In this document: positions 1 through 8,900 of the stretch, piece after piece | Layout of the letters: each line of letters opens with the position of its first letter | Position numbering within the stretch: the first letter of the stretch is position 1 | Source of the DNA: Rhodospirillales bacterium | GTDB taxonomy: Bacteria; Pseudomonadota; Alphaproteobacteria; Reyranellales; Reyranellaceae | Reading direction: 5' to 3' | DNA: 39,169 bases | Assembly (NCBI GenBank): GCA_009377525.1 | Contig: WHTW01000069.1 | Coordinates: 1-39,169, forward strand | Notes under the pieces: model-generated | Told to the model about the DNA's origin: nothing | Databases searched by the model: none | Seen by the model: only the letters and a program-made list of their open reading frames with translations | Program-made: the position numbers and the translations under genes

Positions 1-63
1 CAAATCATCCCTCCGAGTCAACCTGTCACACCCTTAAGATGTGTCCACTCCGTAGCAGCGAAG

Positions 64-153
64 CTGGGGAGGTGCCCGCGAAGCGGGCGGAGGGGTCATG
101 AGCATCAGTACCGTCGCCCATGACCCCTCCGCCCGCTACGCGGGCACCTCCCC
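64..153. repeat. Long intergenic inverted repeat (REP-like), copy 1
   Basis: Two arms of about 35 bases (66-100 and 119-153) are near-perfect reverse complements around an 18-base spacer. Each arm carries a smaller internal palindrome (GCCCGCGAAGCGGGC). Further short GC-rich pairing follows to about 170. A closely related composite occurs at 23350-23474, with the same GGAGGGGTCATGAG segment, so this is a dispersed family. The ATG at 98 lies inside this repeat, which argues against it as the start of the next gene. It could fold as a strong RNA hairpin in the leader of the aminotransferase transcript. Confidence 0.85.
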
Positions 154-196
154 GCGCTTCGCGCAGGGAGGGGACCTCTGCTTGAAGGAGTATCCC

Positions 197-1534
197 GTGC
201 CCGATTCAACGCTGGTCAATTCGGACCTGCAGTCCGCCCTCGACGAGGCGCGCCAGGCCTATCTCGCCCGCAACCCCAAGAGCTTCTCCCGCCACCAGGA
301 AGCCTGCGAGGCCATGCCGGGCGGCAACACCCGCACGACGCTGCACAACTCGCCGTTCCCGCTCACCGTCGTGCGCGGCGAGGGCTGCCGGCTGTGGGAC
401 GCCGACGGCCACGAATATATCGACGTGCTGGGCGAATACACCGCCGGCATCTACGGCCACTCCCATCCGGTGATCCGCGCCGCCATCGACCGCGCGCTGA
501 ACCACGGCTGGAACTACGGCGGGCGCAACGCCAACGAGGCCAGGCTCGCCAAGCTGATCGCCGACCGCATGCCCTCGATCGACCTGGTGCGCTTCACCAA
601 CTCGGGCACCGAAGGCAACGTCATGGCGCTGGCCGGGGCGCGCGTCTACGCCCAGCGGATGGGTCGCATTGGCGCCACCAAGGTCATGGTGTTCCACGGC
701 GGCTATCACGGCGGCGTGCTCTATTTCGTGAGCGGCGGCAGCCCGGTGAACGTGCCCTATGACTACATCGTGGCGCCCTACAATGACATCGAGGGCACGC
801 GGGCACTGTTCTCCAAGCACGGCGGCGAGATCTTTGCCGTCCTGCTCGAGCCCATGCAGGGCAGCCACGGCTGCCTGCCGGGCGACCTCGACTTCCTCAA
901 GATGGTGCGCGAGGAAACCAGGTCGCACGGCATCACCATGATCTTCGACGAGGTCATGACCTCGCGGCTGGCGCCGGGCGGCCTGCAGGAGAAGACCGGG
1001 GTGATCCCGGACATGACCACGCTCGGCAAGTATATCGGCGGCGGCATGTCGTTCGGCGCCTTCGGTGGCCGGCGCGACATCATGGAGCTGTTCGACCCGA
1101 CCAGGCCCGACCACCTGCCGCACGCCGGCACCTTCAACAACAATGCGCTCACCATGGCGGCGGGGGCGGCGGGCTACGGCGAGGTCTACACGCCGGCGGC
1201 GGCCAAGGAGCTGAACGAGCGCGGCGAGAAGATCCGGCAAAGGCTGAACGCCATCTGCCAGCGCGAGAAGGTGGCCTTCCAGTTCTCCGGCATCGGCTCG
1301 ATGATGACGGCCCACGCCACGGCGCAGCCGGTCCGGACGGCGGCCGATATCGCCAGCAGCAACCAGGACGCCAAGGAGCTGTTCTTCTTCGACATGATGG
1401 CGGCCGGCATCTGGATCGCCCGCCGCGGCTTCGTGGCGCTGAACATCATGATCGGCGACGCCGAAGGTGACCGATTCGTGGCGGCGGTCGAAGAGTTCGT
1501 CACCGCGAGAAAGGCTCTTTTGCAGCCCAAATAA
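197..1534 (+). CDS. Class III (PLP-dependent) aminotransferase, glutamate-1-semialdehyde aminomutase-like
   Basis: This is a fold-type I PLP enzyme of the class III aminotransferase family (445 aa). Visible family hallmarks are the N-terminal GGNTRT segment, the glycine-rich NSGTEGN phosphate-binding region, the cofactor aspartate in IFDEVMTSR and the Schiff-base lysine in TLGKYIGGG. The open frame extends back to an ATG at 98, but that codon sits in a palindromic repeat. The GTG at 197 is preceded by GAAGGAG at 184-190 with 6-base spacing, so I place the start there. The agmatinase gene begins 18 bases downstream, so the two are probably cotranscribed. That pairing suggests an omega- or amine transaminase acting on an amine or amino acid released from a guanidino compound; this is inference. 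True glutamate-1-semialdehyde aminomutase (hemL) is less likely given the neighbour. Confidence 0.85.
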   Translation: MPDSTLVNSDLQSALDEARQAYLARNPKSFSRHQEACEAMPGGNTRTTLHNSPFPLTVVRGEGCRLWDADGHEYIDVLGEYTAGIYGHSHPVIRAAIDRALNHGWNYGGRNANEARLAKLIADRMPSIDLVRFTNSGTEGNVMALAGARVYAQRMGRIGATKVMVFHGGYHGGVLYFVSGGSPVNVPYDYIVAPYNDIEGTRALFSKHGGEIFAVLLEPMQGSHGCLPGDLDFLKMVREETRSHGITMIFDEVMTSRLAPGGLQEKTGVIPDMTTLGKYIGGGMSFGAFGGRRDIMELFDPTRPDHLPHAGTFNNNALTMAAGAAGYGEVYTPAAAKELNERGEKIRQRLNAICQREKVAFQFSGIGSMMTAHATAQPVRTAADIASSNQDAKELFFFDMMAAGIWIARRGFVALNIMIGDAEGDRFVAAVEEFVTARKALLQPK

Positions 1535-1552
1535 CTCCCTACATAGGCGTGC

Positions 1553-2542
1553 ATGAACGACGCTTCGCACCCCTCAAAGCCTGCCTTCCCGCAGCCGGTC
1601 TCCGGCACGGTGGTGCCGCGCTTCGGCGACGTCGCCACTTTCATGCGCCTGCCGCTGTTCCGCGATCCCGCCGACGTCGAGATCGGCATGGTCGGCGTCC
1701 CCTGGGACGGCGGCACGACCAACCGCCCGGGCGCCCGCCACGGCCCGCGCCAGATGCGCGACCTCTCGACCATGATGCGCCGCGTCCACCACGTCACCGG
1801 CGTGGCGCCTTATGAGCTGGCCAAGTGCGGCGATCTCGGCGACGCGCCGGTCAATCCGGCCAGCCTTGACGATTCGCTGGAGCGCATCGAGGCCTTCTTC
1901 GCCAAGCTGCACTCGGCCGGCGCCGTGCCCTTGTCGGCCGGTGGCGACCACCTGATCACGCTTCCCATCATGCGCGGCATCAGGAAAGGCCTGCCACCTC
2001 TCGGCATGGTGCATTTCGACGCCCACAGCGACACCTGGGATACTTATTTCGGCGGCTACAAGTACACCCACGGCACGCCGTTCCGCCGCGCCGTCGAGGA
2101 GGGCCTTCTGGATCCCAAGCGCGTGGTCCAGATCGGCATCCGCGGCTCGCTCTACAAGCGCGACGACAACATGTGGGCGGTCGAGCAGGGCATGCGGGTG
2201 ATCACCATCGAGGAGTATTTCGACCTGGGCGTCGACAAGGTGATCGCCGAGGCCCGCCGCGTGGTGGGCGACGGCCCGACCTATGTCAGCTTCGACGTCG
2301 ACGGCCTCGACCCGGCCTACGCGCCGGGCACCGGCACGCCCGAGATCGGCGGCTACACCCCGCACGAGGCGCAGCGCATGCTGCGCGGCCTGCGCGGACT
2401 CGACCTGGTCGGCGGCGACGTCGTCGAGGTTTCGCCGCCCTTCGACATGAGCGGCAACACCGCGCTCGTCGGCGTCACCATGATGTGGGAGATCCTCTGC
2501 CTGCTCTCGGAGGCGGTGGCGAAGCGCAAGGGGCGAGTCTGA
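1553..2542 (+). CDS. speB: Agmatinase / arginase-family ureohydrolase
   Basis: This is a full-length (329 aa) member of the ureohydrolase superfamily, which hydrolyses a guanidino group to urea and an amine using a binuclear Mn centre. The metal-binding signatures are all present: GGDHLITLP, HFDAHSDTWD and SFDVDGLDPAYAPGTGTPE. The substrate could be agmatine (giving putrescine) or guanidinobutyrate (giving GABA); the sequence alone does not decide. It lies 18 bases after the aminotransferase gene, in the same direction. The start ATG at 1553 has only a weak ribosome-binding site. Its 3' part is the parent of diverged partial copies at 3530-3640 plus 4274-4562 and at 5464-5613. GC content drops sharply just downstream of the stop. 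Confidence 0.88.
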   Translation: MNDASHPSKPAFPQPVSGTVVPRFGDVATFMRLPLFRDPADVEIGMVGVPWDGGTTNRPGARHGPRQMRDLSTMMRRVHHVTGVAPYELAKCGDLGDAPVNPASLDDSLERIEAFFAKLHSAGAVPLSAGGDHLITLPIMRGIRKGLPPLGMVHFDAHSDTWDTYFGGYKYTHGTPFRRAVEEGLLDPKRVVQIGIRGSLYKRDDNMWAVEQGMRVITIEEYFDLGVDKVIAEARRVVGDGPTYVSFDVDGLDPAYAPGTGTPEIGGYTPHEAQRMLRGLRGLDLVGGDVVEVSPPFDMSGNTALVGVTMMWEILCLLSEAVAKRKGRV

Positions 2543-2606
2543 ACCTAGCGAGGTGGAGGAATGTCGCTGCTCCGCTTGCACGCAGCGAAGATACCATTCT
2601 AACTCA

Positions 2607-2985
2607 TTAGCTTTTGACGCGCGTATGGCCCGAAAATTCCATTATGAGGTGGTGACAGCGGAAGTCCGCGGGGTAGTTCTTCCCCGCCGGAATTGTACGC
2701 TTATGGTTAGACATCCGATGCGGACGATCGGCAAATGCCGGCACTGTAGTTAGCGTACAGCCGAGTTTCGTCTCGATGGCCGCAAGAGCGTCAGGCGCTG
2801 TCCCTGAAAGCAAATAGCCAAGCATTGCTCCCGCGCCACTGAAAGGGCTGTATCGGCAAGTGAGAAATTCTTCACGAACGTCGCGCTCGTACTCGGCAAT
2901 CCGCCTGATCGCGCATCCAATTGGTCGAGAGGGCCAGAAATGCAGCATCTGGCGCTGCGTTTGCTTTGAGTGCAGATTCTCTCAT
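2607..2985 (-). pseudogene. Frameshifted gene of unknown function (second gene of a decayed module)
   Basis: A reading frame starts at ATG 2985, overlapping the TGA of the upstream minus-strand gene (ATGA-type junction), and reads MRESALKANAAPDAAFLALS before going out of frame. One extra G near 2904 moves the plausible protein into the frame that runs to 2607 (RIAEYERDVREEF..., then an alanine/glycine-rich helical segment). The frame-corrected product would be about 125 aa. I do not recognise the family. Base composition is more AT-rich than the flanking core genes and the gene lies in the agmatinase-fragment patch, so it looks like acquired, decaying DNA. Confidence 0.4.
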
Positions 2986-3359
2986 CAGGAGGCAATCTCC
3001 ACCCGGTTGGCGCTCTGATGCCAGCGGAAAAGATCCAGCGCCACTTCATCAGCGTCATTCAGACCTGCGCTACGAGTCCAATACCGGCACATATCCGGCT
3101 TGATGATGAAGACAGTCGGATTACCGTGTGGACTTTCATAAACTCGCGCTACTCGGTGCCGGTAAATAAGGCCACGGCCTCGCCCGCCACCTAGGCGCTC
3201 AAGTTCGGCCATCAGGCTTGGAAGCTTGATTTGGTGGACCTTAACATCTTGGCTAGTCACACGGCCTAGTTCGAAAGCCACAAGACGATACGGCAAAGAT
3301 GACTCTTTCTCTTCCTCTTGGAAGATAGTCGCGGTTAGTTCCGGCGTTCACAGCTTCAT
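2985..3359 (-). pseudogene. Small gene of unknown function with an early in-frame TGA
   Basis: The minus-strand frame from 3296 (a TTG) to 2985 encodes about 103 aa with protein-like composition, including RVYESPHGNPTVFIIKPDMC and RYWTRSAGLNDADEVALDLF. The same frame stays open upstream to an ATG at 3359, reading M-K-L-stop and then T-P-E-L-T-A-T-I-F. A TGA at 3350-3348 therefore seems to have killed the original start. A TGATGA junction links it to the following frameshifted gene. I do not recognise the family. Either a secondary start rescues a shorter protein or the module is dead. Confidence 0.4.
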
Positions 3360-3529
3360 TCCTTCTGTCGTCTACCTTCAATCACAGCGTAGAACATTAC
3401 AAGAACAACGACAAGGCGACCGACGGTTGCAGTCGCTCCTGATAGCCTCATGCGCGATTCTAACGGTCCTCGATAGGAGAAAGTCGATATTAGTCACAGC
3501 TAGCTGATGCGCTCGACTACGCGTTGCTG

Positions 3530-3640
3530 CGGCTCGCCGTGCAAGTGCTCCGACAACATGTGGGCGGTCGACCAGGGCACGCGGGTGATCATCATCGAGG
3601 AGTATTTCTATCTCAGGGTCATCGCCGAGGCTCGCGCCCG
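3530..3640 (+). pseudogene. Agmatinase (speB) fragment, copy 2, internal part
   Basis: This stretch matches 2142-2260 of the intact agmatinase gene. It shares the run CGACAACATGTGGGCGGTCG and the GAGGAGTATTTC segment, with substitutions and a small internal deletion near 3612. It breaks off at the position where the second part of the same copy begins at 4274, so the two were one contiguous copy split by a 633-base insertion. It has no start and no function as a gene. Confidence 0.8.
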
Positions 3641-3750
3641 AGACGGCGCGCGCTCTTTCCGAACGACGATCTATCCGCGTCAGTTATCGTCAAATAGGGC
3701 AAATGCGTACCCGGCATCTCGCCAACCAACGACGAATGGAAATGCAGCTG

Positions 3751-4161
3751 CTACGGAGCAACTCCGGGGCTCGTTTCTGACGGCAGTTGACAAGAGCCTC
3801 TTCGCCAGTGCTCCGGGGATAGTATGGCCCGTCGCCGCGGCGCGGCCTCGAAATCCTCCCTTAGCGTACGCCCTTTCGACATGTTCTTGCCGACGGCGTT
3901 CATGAAGTCCTGAGCGCTTTCCCAGATGCCCACATTGACATACGAAACGTAGTCCTGGCTGCGCCATCCGCTTTGATCGTCTTTGTCGTCGGCCTCCATC
4001 TCCCATGTGACGCCTTCATGAAAGGCGGCGTCATTAACCTTGCTGACGAATTCTCCGATTAGCCCAGGCGCGTTTTCGAGCTTCAGTCCAGTCTTCCATT
4101 TGTTCAGGAAGGCGTCGACTTCGTTTGGCAAGATTCTCCAGTTTATGAGCGCTACGATCAT
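3751..4161 (-). CDS. Small hypothetical protein, possibly antibiotic biosynthesis monooxygenase (ABM)-like
   Basis: The product is 136 aa and starts MIVALINWRILPNEVDAF; the early beta-strand followed by a helix and the Asn/Phe/Trp pattern resemble small ferredoxin-like ABM/DUF proteins (inference from pattern only). The frame is open further upstream to 4224. The ATG at 4161 is preferred because GAGAAGGA lies 6 bases before it and the conserved-looking strand begins there. The gene occupies the 633-base insert that splits agmatinase copy 2 and is transcribed against it. The C-terminal tail after about residue 120 is low in recognisable structure. Cellular role unknown. Confidence 0.6.
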   Translation of the reverse strand: MIVALINWRILPNEVDAFLNKWKTGLKLENAPGLIGEFVSKVNDAAFHEGVTWEMEADDKDDQSGWRSQDYVSYVNVGIWESAQDFMNAVGKNMSKGRTLREDFEAAPRRRAILSPEHWRRGSCQLPSETSPGVAP

Positions 4162-4273
4162 GGCGATTCCTTCTCCCCAGCAGAATTCCAGCACCAATGC
4201 CATATGTGCTGATAGTGATTCCACCTCATCCTACAACCTTTAAGCTCCGGCGCTAACTGTTCGCTCTTCGCAA

Positions 4274-4562
4274 CGCCGTGTCGTCGGCGACGGCCCGACC
4301 TACATCAGCTTCGACGTCGATGGTCTCGATCCCGCCTATGCGTCGGGCACCGGCACGCCCGAGATCGGCGGCTACACCCCGCACGAAGCGGCGGCGCATG
4401 ATGCGCGGCCTGCGCGGCCTCGACCTGGTCGGCGGCGACGTCGTGGAAGTCTCGCCTCCCTTCGACATGAGCGGCAACACCGCCTTGGTCGGGGTCACCG
4501 TGATGTGGGAGATCCTCTGCCTGCTGTCGGAGGCGGTGGCCAGGCGGAGAGGCAGGATTTGA
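4274..4562 (+). pseudogene. Agmatinase (speB) fragment, copy 2, 3' end
   Basis: This matches the last 287 bases of the intact agmatinase gene (about 2256-2542) to its stop codon, with the Mn-binding SFDVDGLDPAY region recognisable. One extra base near 4390 shifts the frame between the two conserved halves. In the final 138 bases most differences from the intact gene are at third codon positions, so this copy seems to derive from a once-functional homologue rather than from a recent duplication. It lacks a start. Confidence 0.85.
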
Positions 4563-4651
4563 TCGTAGCGGCACAACGTAACGCCTGGCACGCGCTCGAC
4601 TGGAATCAAGCCTTCCGTTACCAGAAACCGGCCGATCGATTGTTGCGCCCT

Positions 4652-5017
4652 CTATCCCACAATGGAAAGGTCCATCTGCACTTCGCGTACCAGCACCTCG
4701 GGAGCGACAGAGCCGCGCTTGCCGGGAACGAGCTTTACCAAGCCGTACTGGCTCATGGTCTTAAGCGTGCGCGATAGATTGCTCGCTTTCCTGCCTGTCA
4801 GCGCCTCTAGCTCCGCAAGGGAAGACGGGCGCCGCTCGTCAATGATCTTCAGCAGCTTCCGGTTCGGCTCCGATAGGACTTTCGCAAGGGACTCCAGCGA
4901 CGTGAACCAAATTTTGGGTTCACCCGCCCGTCGACGACGGTGCCCCCGCGCAATCTGCAAAGCGCGCTCACGAAGCTCATAATGGGTCGCAATGCCGACC
5001 TTGGTTTTCTCAGTCAT
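4652..5017 (-). CDS. HTH-domain antitoxin-like protein (TumA/HVO_A0114-type), partner of TumE-like toxin
   Basis: The product is 121 aa. Residues about 40-115 form a winged helix-turn-helix with SLAELEALTGRKASNLSRTL as the recognition region, of the type found in the HVO_A0114/DUF-type antitoxins. The ATG at 5017 has AAAGGAG 7 bases upstream, and that Shine-Dalgarno is embedded in the last codons of the toxin gene, with only 4 bases between toxin stop and antitoxin start. Translation is therefore probably coupled. The toxin-first order resembles HigBA. It presumably neutralises the toxin and represses the operon at the dyad at 5378-5409 (inference). Confidence 0.72.
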   Translation of the reverse strand: MTEKTKVGIATHYELRERALQIARGHRRRRAGEPKIWFTSLESLAKVLSEPNRKLLKIIDERRPSSLAELEALTGRKASNLSRTLKTMSQYGLVKLVPGKRGSVAPEVLVREVQMDLSIVG

Positions 5018-5021
5018 GGGT

Positions 5022-5375
5022 TCACTCCTTTAGGATGCGCGCGATTTCATCGAAGAAATCGGCAATCAGTTTCTCGGCGCTTACGAACCGGTATGGCTGT
5101 CCTTCGTCGGTTTCGTCACGGTGCCAATGATCGAACGCCGACTGCCGCCTGACAAACCTGCCGCCGCGGTGAGGAACCCCGTGGGCATTGTCGTAGCCCA
5201 TCAGCCGTCGGCCATCCGGCGCATGGAAGGTCAGCGAATACGAAACACCGTGCGGCCTTGCTGGCGTCGTGGCGATCCGCTTGACCGTGAACCTTGCCAC
5301 GTACCCGCCGTCGTAGATGATCTCTTCGCCGTCGAGGTCGAGTAGGTAGGCAAGGCCTCCGTCCTCGCGGGGCAT
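5022..5375 (-). CDS. TumE-like (DUF6516) toxin of a toxin-antitoxin pair
   Basis: The product is 117 aa with features of the DUF6516/TumE toxin family: an N-terminal beta segment (LDLDGEEIIYDGGYVARFTV), a middle YSLTFHAPDGRRLMGYDNAH segment, the HWHRDE motif near residues 83-88, and a C-terminal helix (LIADFFDEIARIL). I start it at the ATG at 5375, which has GGAG 8 bases upstream; a TTG two codons earlier is also possible. It sits directly upstream of the HTH gene, as in known TumE-TumA modules. The pair is the whole cargo between agmatinase fragments 2 and 3. Family assignment is from memory of the pattern. Confidence 0.72.
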   Translation of the reverse strand: MPREDGGLAYLLDLDGEEIIYDGGYVARFTVKRIATTPARPHGVSYSLTFHAPDGRRLMGYDNAHGVPHRGGRFVRRQSAFDHWHRDETDEGQPYRFVSAEKLIADFFDEIARILKE

Positions 5376-5377
5376 TC

Positions 5378-5409
5378 CCAACTCCGTATCAGTTAGTGAT
5401 ATGAGTTGG
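5378..5409. promoter_or_regulatory. Dyad operator candidate upstream of the toxin-antitoxin operon
   Basis: Outer arms CCAACTC (5378-5384) and GAGTTGG (5403-5409) are perfect reverse complements. Inside them TATCA (5387-5391) and TGATA (5397-5401) form a second inverted pair. The dyad lies immediately upstream of the toxin ATG and would overlap its promoter. It is a natural site for autorepression by the HTH antitoxin. No experiment supports this. Confidence 0.5.
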
Positions 5410-5463
5410 CAAATGCAATCTGAGGCGACGGATTGCGATGAGCGACTGCGTGTTCGCCGTTAT

Positions 5464-5613
5464 GCGCGGGCTGAACTGATCGGCGGCGACGTCGTCGAGG
5501 TCTCGCTGCCCTTCGACATGAGCGGCAACACCGCGCTCGTGGGCGTCACGATGATGTGGGAGATCCTCTGCCTGCTCTCCGAAGCGGTGGCCAGGCGGAA
5601 GGGACGGCTATAG
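5464..5613 (+). pseudogene. Agmatinase (speB) fragment, copy 3, 3' end
   Basis: This matches the last about 149 bases of the intact agmatinase gene (from about 2394 to the stop), sharing runs such as CTTCGACATGAGCGGCAACA and GATGTGGGAGATCCTCTGCC. One base is missing near its start. Its stop is TAG instead of TGA. As in copy 2, most differences are synonymous, and its last codons (GTGGCCAGGCGGA) resemble copy 2 more than the intact gene. No upstream part of the gene is attached. Confidence 0.85.
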
Positions 5614-5815
5614 CCTCGACTTTCGGCTCATCGGCGCTTTGGGCCACGATCGCCGCGTCGCGGATCAGATTGTGCAAGCTTCGATCGACGATCACCAGCA
5701 TGCGCTCGGCGGCGCCATAGTGCCTGTCTCGGATGAACTTGAGCATTGCCGTCTCGAGGTCGGCGCGAATTGCCAAGAGCTCATCCTGAACTTCCTTCGA
5801 GACTGCGAGCGGCAT
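5546..5815 (-). CDS. Small helical protein of unknown function
   Basis: The product is 89 aa, starting MPLAVSKEVQDELLAI at ATG 5815 with GGGAGAAGG just upstream. Residues about 5-60 look like a charged amphipathic helical hairpin (ADLETAMLKFIRDRHY and MLVIVDRSLHNLIRDAA). The last about 22 residues are antisense to agmatinase fragment 3, so the original C-terminus may have been replaced when that fragment arrived. I do not recognise a family. It lies downstream of the autotransporter on the same strand, 110 bases after its stop. Confidence 0.5.
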   Translation of the reverse strand: MPLAVSKEVQDELLAIRADLETAMLKFIRDRHYGAAERMLVIVDRSLHNLIRDAAIVAQSADEPKVEAIAVPSAWPPLRRAGRGSPTSS

Positions 5816-5925
5816 CGCCTTCTCCCGCTTCGATACAACAGCGGCATCGGCGACATTGATACGCCGCCGCCATGGCAGCGGATACGTCAATTGCCGCATA
5901 TCTGGCGCATCGGCTGGTACAGGTC

Positions 5926-8900
5926 CTACCAGGAAATTCGCAGGCCGAGATTGAGGGCGTGGTTGTCGGTGCCGCCGCCGACCTCGCCGTCGTAGCGCAG
6001 GTAGATCGATGTGGCGTCGGCCACGTTGGTGCTGGCCTGGAAGCCGATGGCGGCGCTGTCGCGGGCGGGGGTGGCGCCGTAGACGGTGAAGCCGTTGCCC
6101 GGCGCGCCGGCGAACGCCGCCGAGATCGGCCGCGTGGTGTCGGAGAACTCGTGCAGCCAGCCCAGCCGCAGCGCCAGCGCGAGATTGCTCTCGGCGCCGA
6201 GCGGCACCTCGCCCGCCAGCTCTGCGCCCAAGGTCGAGCGCAGCGAGTTGGTGCCCTGCTGGGCGACGTTGAGGCTGAGCGAGTTGGCGCCCGATTCGGC
6301 GAAGACGTTCTGCGTCACGCTCTGCACGGCCAGGCGGGCGAACGGCGTCAGGCTGGCCTGCGCCGGGGCGTAGAGGCCGAATCTGTAGCCGGCCTCGGCC
6401 TGGCCGAGGAACTGGCTGGCGCCGGCGCTGCCGTTGGCGGTGCGCGGCTGCAGGTTGGGGATGACGATCTGGCGCTGCAGCTGGTTGGTCGACCAGGCGA
6501 AGCCCGCCAGGGCGTCGACGTAGAAGGCGGCCTGGGTGTACGAGCCGTAGGCGGCGACGCTGACCGTGTCGCTCCAGCCCTGGCCCATGAAGCCATTGGT
6601 CCACTGCGTGCCGTGCGTGTAGCCCACGCTCAGGCCCACGAGGAAGCGCGGATCGAAGCGGTAGTCGAGACCGGCCGCGGCGCCGCCCGCGTTGTAGGTG
6701 AAGGTCGAGGCGTTGCCGTCGCCCAGCACCGAGCCGAGGCCGCCCAGCGCGCTCAGCCAGGCGCTCCACGGGCCCGGCCCGTCACAGGCCGCGACGTCGC
6801 AGGCCTCGGCGAGCGCCACGCGCTGGCCGGCCGCCGCGCCGCCGCGCGCCAGGCCCATCTGCTGGCCGACGCTGTTCATGAACAAGGCGCCAGTGGCGAC
6901 GTTCAGGGTGCCGAAGTTGGCCCATGGCTGGCCGCTGATGGTGTTGAGCGCCGCGGCGCCTTGCGCGGTGCTGTGGCCGGCGAGTGCATTGATGACGGTG
7001 GCGAAGTCGCCGGTCGCGTTGGCGAACGAGCGGTCGAGCGCGTAGCCCACGGCCTTCTCGTTGGGCGTGTTGCCGCCGAACGAGAAGGCGCCCTGCAGCA
7101 GCACCAGGGTGAGGAACACGTTGTCGGCGTCGTAGGAGAGCGTCGGCGTCAGGAAGGCGAAGTCCTCGGTGACGTTGGCATAGGCGCCGGTCACGCCGCC
7201 GGCGGCATTGACGATGGTGTAGGTCGTGCTGTTGGCGTAGCTGCCGGGCGAGGCGAGGAGCCGCACCGTGCCGCCGTTGATGGTGGCGCTGCCGGTGACG
7301 TCGAGGCGGTCGGCTGCGGTCGGCGAGAGCTCGACCTGATAGGCGCCGCCGTTCTGCGTGAAGCTGCCCTGCACGGTGAGCGTGCCGATCGAGTTGCCGG
7401 GCGCCAGCCTGCCGCCGTTGATCGCGGTCGTGGGCAGGGTGCCGGTGCCGCCCACCGAGCCCGCCGGATCGACCGACAGCAGGCTCGACGCCGCGATCGA
7501 GCCGTTCACGACCAATGCGCCGGCATTGACCGTCGTCGGTCCGCTGTAGGTGTTGATGCCGCCGAGGCCGAGCGTGCCGCCGCCGGCGAGGGTGAGCGCT
7601 CCCGCGCCGGAGATCACGCCGGAGGCGGAGAGGGTGACACCGCCGGGGGTGAAGAAGGCGCCGCCGCCAGGGCCCAGGGTGATGGCGCGCTGGGTGGCGA
7701 AGCTCGCGGTCGGCCGCAGTTCGCCGCCGTTCAGCGCGAGGCCGCCCGACGGCGCACCGAGGTTGCCGTCCGACGCGATCGCCAGCGTGCCCTGGTTGAC
7801 GGACGTGCCGCCGGCGTAGCTGTTGTTGCCGGCGAGCCTCAGGGTGCCGCTGCCGATCTTGGTCAGCGCGCCCGAGCCCGCGATGACGCCGGCGAGCATG
7901 AGGTTGCTCGCGCTGTCGACGGCCAGTGTGCCGTTGTTGGTGATGTCGCCCCGGATCGAGCCGCCGGCGCCGCCGTTGCCGATCTGCAGGGTGCCGGCGT
8001 TGATGGTCGTGCCGCCGGCGTAGGTGCTGTTGCCGGTCAAGATCAGCGTGCCGGCGCCGAACTTGGCGAGCCCGCCCGGGCCGGAGACGATGCCGCCGTA
8101 GGTCAGGGTGTCGGAACGGTCGAAGGCGAGCAGGCCGTTGTTGGCGACGTTGCCCTGGATCGAGCCGCTGGTGCCGCCGTCGCCGATGCGCAAGGTGCCG
8201 GCGTCGATGGTCGTGCCGCCGTGATACGTGTTGTTGCCGCTGAGCGTCAGCCGGTGCTCGCCGGCCTTGATCAGGGTCCCCGACCCGCCGATGACACCTG
8301 CGAGCGTAAGGTCGGCGGTGGTGTGGAACGTGGCGCCGGCATGGAGCGTGACGGCGCGCGCCGTCGTGAAGGCGGCGGTGTTGTGCAGCGTGCCGCCGTG
8401 GAAGGTGAGGCTACCCGAGGCGGCGCCGAGATTGGCGTCGGCCGACACCGACACGGTGCCGGCATGGATGATCGTGCCGCCCGAGTAGGTGTTGTTGCCG
8501 CTCAGCGTGAGCCGGCCGCTGCCGGCCTTGGTCAATGCGCCGCTGCCGGAGATGACGCCCGTGGCGACAAGATCGGCGGTCGTCTTGAAGGTGCCGGTGT
8601 TGGTCAGCGTGACGGCGCGCGCCGTCGTGAGGGCCGCCGTGTTCTCCAGCGTGCCGCCCTTGAACGTGAGGCCGCCCGAGGCGGCACCGAGATTGGCATC
8701 GGCCGAGATCGACAGCGTGCCGCCGTTGATCGTCGTGCCGCCCGCGTAGCTGTTGGCACCCGCCAGCACGATGGTGCCGGCGCCGATCTTCTCGATGCCG
8801 CCCGTGCCGGCGATCGGGGTGGCGATGGTCGCGGTGGTCCTGGAACCTTCGGCCCACAGTTGCGCCGTACCGGTCGGCGCCAGCGCGCCCCCGTTGCCGG

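Noticed and set aside
98..196. Upstream N-terminal extension of the aminotransferase
   Set aside because: It is encoded by a palindromic repeat and does not look like the start of class III aminotransferases; GTG 197 has the better ribosome-binding site.
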